Source of the DNA: an uncultured Eubacteriales bacterium
Lineage (GTDB): Bacteria; Bacillota; Clostridia; Lachnospirales; Anaerotignaceae
NCBI GenBank assembly: GCA_900548595.1
Contig: URLB01000003.1
Location: 1 to 29,666 of the forward strand
Reading direction: 5' to 3'
Length of the DNA: 29,666 bases
Positions 8,132 through 14,507 of the stretch are shown here, piece after piece (the stretch's first letter is position 1; each line of letters begins with the position of its first letter). Below the pieces are notes generated by a model. It was not told the origin of the DNA. It ran no database searches and worked only from the letters and a program-made list of their open reading frames with translations. A program made the position numbers and the translations under genes.

Positions 8132-8710
8132 ATATGTTTTAATAATTTCTTCAGAAACAATTCGTTTTGAAATACAACGATCCATCGCCTGCTTTTCTAT
8201 ATAATGATGGGCGCCTTGTTCATCCATTTTTAATTCGCTTATAAGCAACCATTTTGCACGGTTAACTATACGGATTTCCGCCATCTTTTCCTCAATGGAA
8301 AGTGTTTTCTTTTCGGTTTTTCTAAGCTTTTCCCTTGCACTGGAAAGCCAGCATAGAGCAGTAGCCATAAATGCTTTTGATGTCGGCTTCGAAAGCACAA
8401 ATACACCATGCTCGGCTACTTTGTCATAGATTTCCGCCTGTAGTTCTGCCCGAACTATCAGTAGAACAACGGTTTCTTTTGAATTTCCCATATCAATTGC
8501 AAAACGCGTACCAATATCATCAGGTAGAGGTGAGTTAATGATAACATAATCAAAAGCATACTCGGCGAGTGCTCGCTTGGCAGCGCTGATATTTGATACG
8601 AAGTGGACTGGAGAGTACTTAGATTCCGGGAGAAGAGCAGATATAGCATTATTAAATCCTTCTGCTGCAGAAACGATCAGAACGCTATAGACTAGTTTTT
8701 TCAAACTCAT
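8126..8710 (-). CDS. ANTAR-domain antiterminator (NitR/NasT-like)
   Basis: A 194-residue protein: a receiver-like domain (about 8-120), a charged helical linker (REKLRKTEKKTLSIEEKM) and a C-terminal ANTAR domain (about 138-190; AEIRIVNRAKWLLISELKMDEQGAHHYIEKQAMDR, given here in part as IVNRAKWLLISE). The receiver has Asn where the phospho-accepting Asp is expected (YVIINSPLPDD), so phosphorylation is unlikely. It is the last gene of the glutamate synthase-glutamine synthetase operon, 32 bp after glnA, behind a strong AGGAGGAGAG site. The leader of this same operon and those of gdhA and the type III glutamine synthetase carry ANTAR-type hairpins, so this protein is the natural candidate to bind them and to act on its own operon. 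A comparable regulator, NitR, is known beside glnA in solventogenic Clostridium. Confidence 0.85.
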   Translation of the reverse strand: MSLKKLVYSVLIVSAAEGFNNAISALLPESKYSPVHFVSNISAAKRALAEYAFDYVIINSPLPDDIGTRFAIDMGNSKETVVLLIVRAELQAEIYDKVAEHGVFVLSKPTSKAFMATALCWLSSAREKLRKTEKKTLSIEEKMAEIRIVNRAKWLLISELKMDEQGAHHYIEKQAMDRCISKRIVSEEIIKTYS

Positions 8711-8742
8711 TTTTCTCTCCTCCTTTATGGATTGTTATTTGT

Positions 8743-9954
8743 TTACTTATTGCAATAAATATCCAATATTGCGTCAGGTATATGTGTTTTGATAAATTCA
8801 CTTTCAGAAGCAATTTTGCAAGCTGTAGCTAAATCTTTCGGCAATTTTTTTAAATTTGTCAAAGTTTCGGAATCAGCTTTATAAAGATTAATATTTGCCG
8901 CATTTGGCATATCAAGTTGATTTTGAAGTCCATACAGACCGGCATAAATCATAAGAGCAAATGCCAAGTACGGATTTGCTGTAGGATCCGGCGAACGAAG
9001 TTCGGCACGACGATATTTGCCGACTGCCGCTGGAATACGCACAAGCTGAGAACGATTCTCTTCAGACCAGGAAATATACCCCGGTGCTTTGCTTTGACCG
9101 AAACGTCTATAAGAGTTATCGGTTGGATTCAGAAACGCTGTCATATCCTCAACTTTATCAAGAACTCCGGCAATCATATAGAAAAGATTTTCAGAGGGTT
9201 CACCGGGCTTTACTGACATATTGATATGAAATCCGTTGCCGGGTGCGTCGTCAAGCGGTTTTGCAGAGAAATCTGCCCAAAGTCCGTTCCTGTATGCAAT
9301 AGTTTTAACGGTTGTCTGAAAGGTCATAGCGTTATCTGCAGCAGTCAGAGCATCAGAATAGCGGAAGTCGATTTCATTTTGACCGGGACCCTCTTCGTGA
9401 TGGGAACTTTCGGGACGAATAGCCATTTGCTCTAGAGTAAGACAAATTTCACGACGGATATTTTCGCCGCGGTCTTCAGGAGCAATATCCATATAGCCGG
9501 CATTGTCATACGGCGATTTGGTTGGTTTTCCGTTTTCATCAAGATGGAACAGATAAAATTCCTGTTCTGCACCGAAAGAAAAGGAGTAGCCGGCTTTTTT
9601 TGCATCCTCTATTGCCTTTTTAAGTAAACTTCTTGTATCACATTCAAAAAGAGATCCATCCGGATAGGTAATATAAGTGAACATACGAACTACTTTGCCA
9701 TGTTCCGGTCTCCATGGAAGCAACATCAATGTTTCCGGCTCCGGATGCAGCAAAAGATCGCATTTTGATTCGTCGCCAAAACCTGCGATTGCGGAAGCGT
9801 CAAAAGCGATTCCGTATTCAAAGGCACGAGGAAGTTCCTCGGGCAAAATAGATATATTCTTTTGTTTTCCAAACACATCGCAAAAGGCAAGACGAATAAA
9901 TTTTACATCCTCCTCTTGGACATACTGCATTACCTCTTCCCTTGAATACTTCAT
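8743..9954 (-). CDS. glnA: Glutamine synthetase type I, short form
   Basis: A 403-residue protein making glutamine from glutamate, ammonium and ATP. The N-terminal beta-grasp (residues 1 to about 95, VKFIRLAFCDVFGKQKN) is followed by the catalytic domain with FGAEQEFYLF, HHEEGPGQNEIDF, GNGFHINMS and RRAELRSPDPTANPYLAFAL, which carry the metal, glutamate and ATP ligands. It is shorter than the usual 440-470 residues of GlnA. No adenylylation tyrosine segment is evident. It lies 32 bp after the GXGXG gene with a good ribosome site (AGAGGTGA), in the same operon as the glutamate synthase parts, so glutamine made here can feed the synthase directly. A second, type III, enzyme is encoded divergently at 14508. 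Confidence 0.92.
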   Translation of the reverse strand: MKYSREEVMQYVQEEDVKFIRLAFCDVFGKQKNISILPEELPRAFEYGIAFDASAIAGFGDESKCDLLLHPEPETLMLLPWRPEHGKVVRMFTYITYPDGSLFECDTRSLLKKAIEDAKKAGYSFSFGAEQEFYLFHLDENGKPTKSPYDNAGYMDIAPEDRGENIRREICLTLEQMAIRPESSHHEEGPGQNEIDFRYSDALTAADNAMTFQTTVKTIAYRNGLWADFSAKPLDDAPGNGFHINMSVKPGEPSENLFYMIAGVLDKVEDMTAFLNPTDNSYRRFGQSKAPGYISWSEENRSQLVRIPAAVGKYRRAELRSPDPTANPYLAFALMIYAGLYGLQNQLDMPNAANINLYKADSETLTNLKKLPKDLATACKIASESEFIKTHIPDAILDIYCNK

Positions 9955-9986
9955 AATATCTTCACCTCTTTCTTCGAGAAATCAAT

Positions 9987-10706
9987 TTAATTGGCTACAT
10001 ACATTTGCTTGTATGGGTTTTTACTGTTTGGAGTAATGACGGTAAACGGAGACGCTAATATTTCGTTTATATCGTAACCGAATAAAACGCAATATTCGGA
10101 AACATACTTTTTAAGCTCCTTCATATCCTCTTCATCGGCAGGACAGGCGGTAACCTGACTTGGAAACTCCACATCCTCACAGTTGCTTCTTAGAAACATT
10201 TTACCACCATGCATTCCGGTGCATGGAAAAAAGCCGACGATTTTCTTGTTTTCAGATTCGAGACCAAGAACAACAATAACGCCTCCTGCCTGATATTCTC
10301 CTAAGAAACTTCCCGCAGTTCCGCCGATTACCATTAAAGGCGCTTTATCTTTATAAGCTTTCATATGAATGCCGGCACGGTATCCGGCATTTCCCTTAAC
10401 GAAGATTTTACCTCCTCTCATTGCATATCCTGCGGCATCACCTATATTTCCGTGAATAACTATTTTACCTTCGTTCATAGTGTCGCCGACAGCGTCCTGA
10501 GCATTTGCATTGACGATAATGGTGGCGCCGTTTAGATATGCGCCGAGTGCGTTTCCGGGGACACCGTCAATAGTAATTTCTTTATTTGACATACCCACTG
10601 CGATAAAACGTTGACCGCAACAGTTGGTTATGGTGCAGTTCCCCTGAACTTTGCGGATGTTATCATTTAGTGCTTTGTAGTCAAGCCTATTTGCGTTTAT
10701 TAACAT
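9987..10706 (-). CDS. Glutamate synthase GXGXG (GltB3-like) subunit
   Basis: A 239-residue protein starting MLINANRLDYKALND. It is a right-handed beta-helix with the repeated glycine pattern (GNALGAYLNG, GDTMNEGKIVIHGNIGDAAG, GNAGYRAGIHMK, GGTAGSFLGEYQAGG) that forms the C-terminal structural domain of GltB. Here, as in archaeal-type split enzymes, it is a separate subunit. The frame is open to a TTG at 10727. The ATG at 10706 is preferred; GGAGGTG lies 12 bases ahead of it. Residues after about 200 (ADEEDMKELKKYVSEYCVLF) are a helical tail also found in split homologues. It would assemble with the products of 12423-13544 and 10916-12421. Confidence 0.88.
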   Translation of the reverse strand: MLINANRLDYKALNDNIRKVQGNCTITNCCGQRFIAVGMSNKEITIDGVPGNALGAYLNGATIIVNANAQDAVGDTMNEGKIVIHGNIGDAAGYAMRGGKIFVKGNAGYRAGIHMKAYKDKAPLMVIGGTAGSFLGEYQAGGVIVVLGLESENKKIVGFFPCTGMHGGKMFLRSNCEDVEFPSQVTACPADEEDMKELKKYVSEYCVLFGYDINEILASPFTVITPNSKNPYKQMYVAN

Positions 10707-10730
10707 AATATTATACCACACCTCCAAATT

Positions 10731-10909
10731 TATTTCTGTGATTTTCGGAAAGAAACAAAATATGTCGCTTGCTTTTTCATCAGATCAGGGCTGATTGTAT
10801 TAAGCGGCATTTACTCAGGCAGCAATGATATATAGAATCCGATACATTCATTGCTTCCGATAAATATGAAATCTTTAAATTTTTCGTCTTTTGTAAAAAG
10901 TCGTTTCAT
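10731..10909 (-). other. Short open stretch between synthase genes, one in-frame stop
   Basis: A 189-bp gap inside the operon. A 32-codon ORF (MKRLFTKDEKFKDFIF and on, start 10909, stop 10811-10813) begins six bases after the upstream stop. Directly after its TAA an ATG continues in the same frame for 26 codons (MPLNTISPDLMKKQ and on). Read through the stop, this is one ~59-codon frame. I do not recognise either part. It could be one or two coupled peptides or the remains of an inactivated gene. Confidence 0.3.
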
Positions 10910-10915
10910 TTCTTA

Positions 10916-12421
10916 TTACTCTCCCGCATGAGAAATTCCGAGTATTTCAAGTTCTTTGTCTGTAAGTCCGATGCCGCGAAGCATCAGACGATTGCCCTTA
11001 AGAGCCTCAATTGAGTTGATACCCATGCCGCCCATCAGTTCCTTGATTTCATGATTCCAAGCATTCATCAGATTGATAAGACGCATACTGCCGATATCGG
11101 GATTCAGACGCTTTACTAGCTCGGGACGCTGTGTGGCAATGCCCCAGTTGCATTTACCGCTCTGACAGGTACGGCAAAGATGACAGCCGAGAGCCAGCAA
11201 AGCTGCTGTTGCGATATAGCAGGCATCAGCACCTAGAGCAATAGCTTTTACAACATCAGCCGCGCTTCTAATACTGCCGCCTACAACGAGAGAAACTTTA
11301 TTACGGATTCCTTCATCACGAAGTCTCTGATCTACTGCGGCAAGTGCAAGTTCGATTGGAATACCGACATTATCACGAATTCTGGTAGGGGCTGCGCCTG
11401 TGCCGCCGCGGAAGCCGTCGATTGCAATAATATCTGCGCCACTTCTGGCAATACCACTGGCGATTGCCGCAATGTTGTGAACGGCGGCAACTTTTACGAT
11501 AACTGGTTTTTTGTATTCGGTAGCCTCTTTCAACGAGAAAACGAGCTGACGCAGGTCTTCAATCGAATAAATGTCATGGTGAGGTGCAGGAGAAATGGCA
11601 TCCGAGCCTTCGGGAATCATACGGGTACGGGAAACATCTCCGACAATTTTTGCACCGGGCAGATGTCCGCCTATACCGGGTTTTGCGCCTTGTCCCATTT
11701 TAATTTCAATGGCGGCGCCTGCTTTGAGGTAATCCTCGTGAACACCGAAACGACCGCTTGCTACCTGAACGATTGTGTTTTCTCCATAGACGTAGAAATC
11801 CTCATGTAATCCGCCTTCACCGGTATTGTAAAGAATTCCTAGCTGAGTTGCTGCGCGGGCAAGGGAAGCATGAGCGTTATAGCTGATAGAACCGTAACTC
11901 ATTGCCGAAAACATTATCGGCATAGACAGTTCAATCTGCGGAGATAAGTCGCACTTGATTTTACCGTTCTCATCATGTTCGATTTTTTTCGGTTTTTTAC
12001 CGAGAAAAACACGAGTTTCCATCGGTTCACGGAGAGGGTCGATTGGCGGATTGGTTACCTGTGAAGCGTTGATGAGAATTTTATCCCAATATATCGGTAA
12101 CGGATTAGGATTTCCCATGGAAGAAAGCAGAACGCCGCCGCTGTTTGCCTGTTTGTAGATTTCCTTAATAGTATCGCTCTGCCAGTTGGCGTTTTCACGA
12201 AGAACACAATCGCTTTTTACGATTTTTAATGCTCTTGTTGGACAGAGAGATACGCAGCGTTGGCAGTTAACGCATTTTGTTTCATCGGCAATCATAACGC
12301 CTTTAATATCGTTGAAGGTATGTACCTCATTCGCACATTGCTTTTCGCATACACGACAGGAGATGCAGCGATCTGTATTTCTGATTACTTCAAATTCCGG
12401 ATATATAAATTCTACACTCAT
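10916..12421 (-). CDS. Ferredoxin-fused glutamate synthase, FMN catalytic subunit
   Basis: A 501-residue protein (MSVEFIYPEFEVIRNTDRC). The N-terminus holds two 4Fe-4S ferredoxin motifs (CISCRVCEKQC and CVNCQRCVSLCP, about residues 15-60). The rest is the FMN-binding (beta/alpha)8 glutamate synthase domain, with MFSAMSYGSIS, GEGG, AKPGIGGHLPGAK, IDGFRGGTGAAP and the cluster-binding CHLCRTCQSGKC near the end. It reduces the imino-glutamate formed from 2-oxoglutarate and glutamine-derived ammonia. A GTG at 12433 is in frame but has no well-spaced ribosome site; ATG 12421 follows the previous stop by one base, suggesting coupling. There is no GltD-like NADPH subunit in the window, so electrons may come from ferredoxin. 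Confidence 0.92.
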   Translation of the reverse strand: MSVEFIYPEFEVIRNTDRCISCRVCEKQCANEVHTFNDIKGVMIADETKCVNCQRCVSLCPTRALKIVKSDCVLRENANWQSDTIKEIYKQANSGGVLLSSMGNPNPLPIYWDKILINASQVTNPPIDPLREPMETRVFLGKKPKKIEHDENGKIKCDLSPQIELSMPIMFSAMSYGSISYNAHASLARAATQLGILYNTGEGGLHEDFYVYGENTIVQVASGRFGVHEDYLKAGAAIEIKMGQGAKPGIGGHLPGAKIVGDVSRTRMIPEGSDAISPAPHHDIYSIEDLRQLVFSLKEATEYKKPVIVKVAAVHNIAAIASGIARSGADIIAIDGFRGGTGAAPTRIRDNVGIPIELALAAVDQRLRDEGIRNKVSLVVGGSIRSAADVVKAIALGADACYIATAALLALGCHLCRTCQSGKCNWGIATQRPELVKRLNPDIGSMRLINLMNAWNHEIKELMGGMGINSIEALKGNRLMLRGIGLTDKELEILGISHAGE

Positions 12422-12422
12422 T

Positions 12423-13544
12423 TTAATATGCACCGTCCTTTACCTTAATAATTACCGGCTCACCACCGGCAGGAGCCCAAATATTTTTGACATTCGGTTC
12501 CATTGTCCGTATTGCAGCTTCTTCACTGGCAATATATACTTTATCGTCTTTCTCGCCGACAACCATAGAGCGGAGTTTTAGCCGATCATTTAAAGCCATC
12601 AGTCCGCCGTTAAAACCGAGAACAATAGAAAACGGTCCTGTAATTAGTAAACTCGGAAATACAGTACGTAGGAAGGTATGTTTATTTTTATCTTCCAAAT
12701 CAGTTTTGCCGGCGATAGTAGTCCAAAATGGTGCGGCAACAACGCTTGCCGCTTCACTAAGCGTCAGTCCCTGAACACGGATAAGATAGTCCATAATATA
12801 GGTAATGACCTCGGTATCGGTTTGCAATGTGCATTTATATCCGAACATCTCAATAAAGCGTCTGTTTGCATCGTATGACGAAATCTCTCCATTGTGGACA
12901 ATGGACCAGTCAAGCAGAGTGAATGGGTGAGCACCGCCCCACCAGCCGGGAGTGTTGGTAGGATAACGACCGTGTGCTGTCCAGGAATAACCCTCGTATT
13001 CTTCTAATTTATAAAAGACACCAACATCTTCGGGATATCCGACAGCCTTGAACGTACCCATATTTTTACCGCTGGAAAAAACATAGGCACCTTTCATTTC
13101 GGTATTGATTTTCATAACCATGCGAGACACGAACTCTTTTTCGTCAAGCTGCATTGAAGAAAGCAATGATTTTAGAGGAGCAACAAAATATCTCCAGATA
13201 ATTGGTTCGTCTGTAATTGTTGGAATGGTGCGTGTTGGAATAATCTCACTTTTTATTATCTCAAAACGTTCTTTTAAAAATACTTCGCATTCTTTTCTCG
13301 TTGCACGAGAGTTAAAAAACATATGTAATGCATAAAATTCCTTATATTCAGGATAGATGCCGTAACCTGCGAAACCACCGCCAAGTCCGTTGGAACGGTC
13401 GTGCATCGGCTTCATAGCGTTTGTAATCATCTCACCTGACATTCTTTTTCCTTCTTTGGAAATAACAGCGGCGATTGCGCAGCCGGATGGGATTCTTACT
13501 TGACCTTCTACATTAGTGATTCTTGATTGATCTTCTACTTTCAT
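12423..13544 (-). CDS. Glutamate synthase glutamine amidotransferase subunit (class II)
   Basis: A 373-residue class II amidotransferase of the split GltB type. The probable nucleophile is Cys22 in RIPSGCAIAAVI, exposed in this family after removal of a short leader peptide. Further marks are HGRYPTNTPGWWGGAHPF, DWSIVHNGEISSYDANRRF, LQTDTEVITYIMDYL and SEEAAIRTM. It hydrolyses glutamine and passes ammonia to the FMN subunit encoded next. It is the first gene of the minus-strand nitrogen operon. Its start has an AAAGGAAAAGAG ribosome site, and the hairpin leader and promoter listed below lie directly upstream. Confidence 0.9.
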   Translation of the reverse strand: MKVEDQSRITNVEGQVRIPSGCAIAAVISKEGKRMSGEMITNAMKPMHDRSNGLGGGFAGYGIYPEYKEFYALHMFFNSRATRKECEVFLKERFEIIKSEIIPTRTIPTITDEPIIWRYFVAPLKSLLSSMQLDEKEFVSRMVMKINTEMKGAYVFSSGKNMGTFKAVGYPEDVGVFYKLEEYEGYSWTAHGRYPTNTPGWWGGAHPFTLLDWSIVHNGEISSYDANRRFIEMFGYKCTLQTDTEVITYIMDYLIRVQGLTLSEAASVVAAPFWTTIAGKTDLEDKNKHTFLRTVFPSLLITGPFSIVLGFNGGLMALNDRLKLRSMVVGEKDDKVYIASEEAAIRTMEPNVKNIWAPAGGEPVIIKVKDGAY

Positions 13545-13568
13545 AGCGCTCTTTTCCTTTCGGGATAG

Positions 13569-13633
13569 AATAAAGCAAAGGCGCTCATTTCAGCACAGAT
13601 ATTTGTCTGTACTAAAATAAACGCCTTTGCTCA
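13569..13633 (-). promoter_or_regulatory. ANTAR-type leader and terminator of the glutamate synthase operon
   Basis: On the minus-strand RNA, a small hairpin UGAGC-AAAGGC-GUUUA (13618-13633; loop A at 1, G at 4) overlaps a long terminator stem that starts with GCAAAGGCG and ends GCGCCUUUGC, about 25 pairs with G-U pairs allowed, six-base loop CAAAUA, then UUUAUU. The two folds exclude each other because they share the left arm. By family knowledge, an ANTAR protein holding the small hairpin lets transcription continue into the synthase genes. The hairpin starts only a few bases after the expected transcription start. Confidence 0.75.
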
Positions 13634-13642
13634 TTTTTCATA

Positions 13643-13671
13643 ATTGTACTCATGAGAACATACTTTGTCAA
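13643..13671 (-). promoter_or_regulatory. Promoter of the glutamate synthase-glnA operon
   Basis: On the minus strand, TTGACA (13666-13671), a 17-bp spacer and TACAAT (13643-13648): a near-consensus vegetative promoter. The expected start near 13636 puts the ANTAR hairpin at the extreme 5' end of the RNA. Confidence 0.82.
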
Positions 13672-13738
13672 GGAAAAACGGTTGATTTTTGAACATTTCG
13701 AGAAGTCAAAAAGAAAGCTGAAAAAATAAAAAAAAGAG

Positions 13739-13767
13739 TTGACAAACAGTTTGTGTGGGATTATAAT
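13739..13767 (+). promoter_or_regulatory. Consensus promoter of the former gdhA unit
   Basis: TTGACA (13739-13744), a 17-bp spacer and TATAAT (13762-13767), a perfect match to the vegetative consensus. The expected start is near 13774. It now drives two leader hairpins and a dead gene. Confidence 0.88.
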
Positions 13768-13777
13768 CCACTACATG

Positions 13778-13830
13778 AAAGGCAAAGGCGTCTTTGAGTA
13801 TTGGTTCTCAAAGGCGCCGTTTTGTTTTTT
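13778..13830 (+). promoter_or_regulatory. ANTAR-type leader 1 of gdhA, with terminator
   Basis: Small hairpin AAAGGC-AAAGGC-GUCUUU (13778-13795; six-base loop with A1 and G4) overlapping a 12-bp terminator stem GGCGTCTTTGAG / CTCAAAGGCGCC (one G-U pair), then GTTTTGTTTTTT (to 13830). It begins four bases after the predicted transcription start. Without antitermination the product would be an RNA of about 57 nt. Confidence 0.8.
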
Positions 13831-13857
13831 ATAGCCCAAAACAAAATTAACATGGAG

Positions 13858-13918
13858 AAGGCAATGACGTCTTTAATGTTGCAGTTTTTTCTGCTGTTGA
13901 AGGCGTCTTTTCTTTTTT
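13858..13918 (+). promoter_or_regulatory. ANTAR-type leader 2 of gdhA, with terminator
   Basis: Second unit on the same transcript: small hairpin AAGGC-AAUGAC-GUCUU (13858-13873; A1 and G4 kept although the loop sequence differs) overlapping an imperfect long terminator that starts GACGTCTTTAAT, ends GGCGTC, and is followed by TTTTCTTTTTT. No separate promoter was seen, so it acts in tandem with unit 1. Confidence 0.75.
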
Positions 13919-13936
13919 CATAAAGGAGGAAGATAT

Positions 13937-14427
13937 ATGTCATATGCAGATGAAGTAATTGAACAAGCAGTTAAAGAAAATCATGATGAAGAGTGTTTTA
14001 TCAGAATGTCAAAGAATTTCTCGATTCACTCTGTACTGTAATTCCTAAGAACAAGCAAGTGTTTCGAGATACAGTCTGATTGAAATGTAGGTTGATTCGG
14101 AAAGACATACAGGGTTTAAGTAACTTGAATTGATGATAAGGGCCGGGTTTATGCCAATATAGGATACCGTGTTCAATTCAACAGCATAATCGGTTCCTAT
14201 AAGGGCAGACTCGGATTTCATCAATCGGTTAACCTAAGTACTATTAGGTTTTATGGATGTGAGAAGTTCTCTAAGAACAGTTTTACCGATATTCCCGTCT
14301 GCGGCAAAGATAATCCGAAAGTTGAAGAACGATTCATTGCCTACATAATATCACAGACTTTAAAAAAGTCGTAGATGTCATGAACATACATGGCGTTATC
14401 TTATACAATAACAATTTCATATTATAA
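13937..14427 (+). pseudogene. gdhA: gdhA pseudogene (NADP-type glutamate dehydrogenase), frameshifted and internally deleted
   Basis: An AAAGGAGGAAG site precedes ATG and MSYADEVIEQAVKENHDEE, a typical glutamate dehydrogenase N-terminus, which stops after 34 codons. Further on, after frame changes, VT-stop-IDDKGRVYANIGYRVQFNS can be read: the family's FRVTWIDDKGRV with the Trp codon turned into TGA. It continues through YKGRLGFHQSVNLSTIRF (normally YKGGLRFHPSVN) and KNSFTDIPVCGK (normally KNSLTGLPIGGGKGG, with the catalytic Lys region damaged). The next recognisable piece is NITDFKKVVDVMNIHGVI, matching the extreme C-terminus (NIAGFKKVADAM-AQGVI). About 300 codons in between are gone. Intact family members have about 445 residues. 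The gene is certainly inactive. Confidence 0.9.
14381..14409 (+). promoter_or_regulatory. Probable promoter of the type III glutamine synthetase operon
   Basis: TGAACA (14381-14386), a 17-bp spacer and TACAAT (14404-14409). The -35 matches consensus at four of six positions. It sits inside the remnant of the gdhA 3' end and would start RNA near 14416, ten bases before the ANTAR hairpin, as in the sister leaders. Confidence 0.6.
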
Positions 14428-14480
14428 AGGCAAAGGCGTCTTTAATGTTCCCCCAGCATTAAAGGTGCCTTTATCTTTTT
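14426..14480 (+). promoter_or_regulatory. ANTAR-type leader and terminator of the type III glutamine synthetase operon
   Basis: Small hairpin AAAGGC-AAAGGC-GUCUUU (14426-14443), identical to that at 13778, overlapping a 16-bp terminator stem (left arm 14432-14447, right arm 14457-14472, two G-U pairs) with a nine-base loop, then ATCTTTTT. It ends 27 bp before the start codon, so it can switch the whole glutamine synthetase-ammonium channel operon. Confidence 0.82.
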
Positions 14481-14507
14481 AGTTAAATTAGCAAAGGAGA
14501 CTAAATT

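Noticed and set aside
10704..10720. Extended -10 promoter (TGGTATAAT on the minus strand) before the GXGXG gene
   Set aside because: There is no -35 at a suitable distance and it would start RNA inside the gene. It overlaps the ribosome-binding region and is probably chance.
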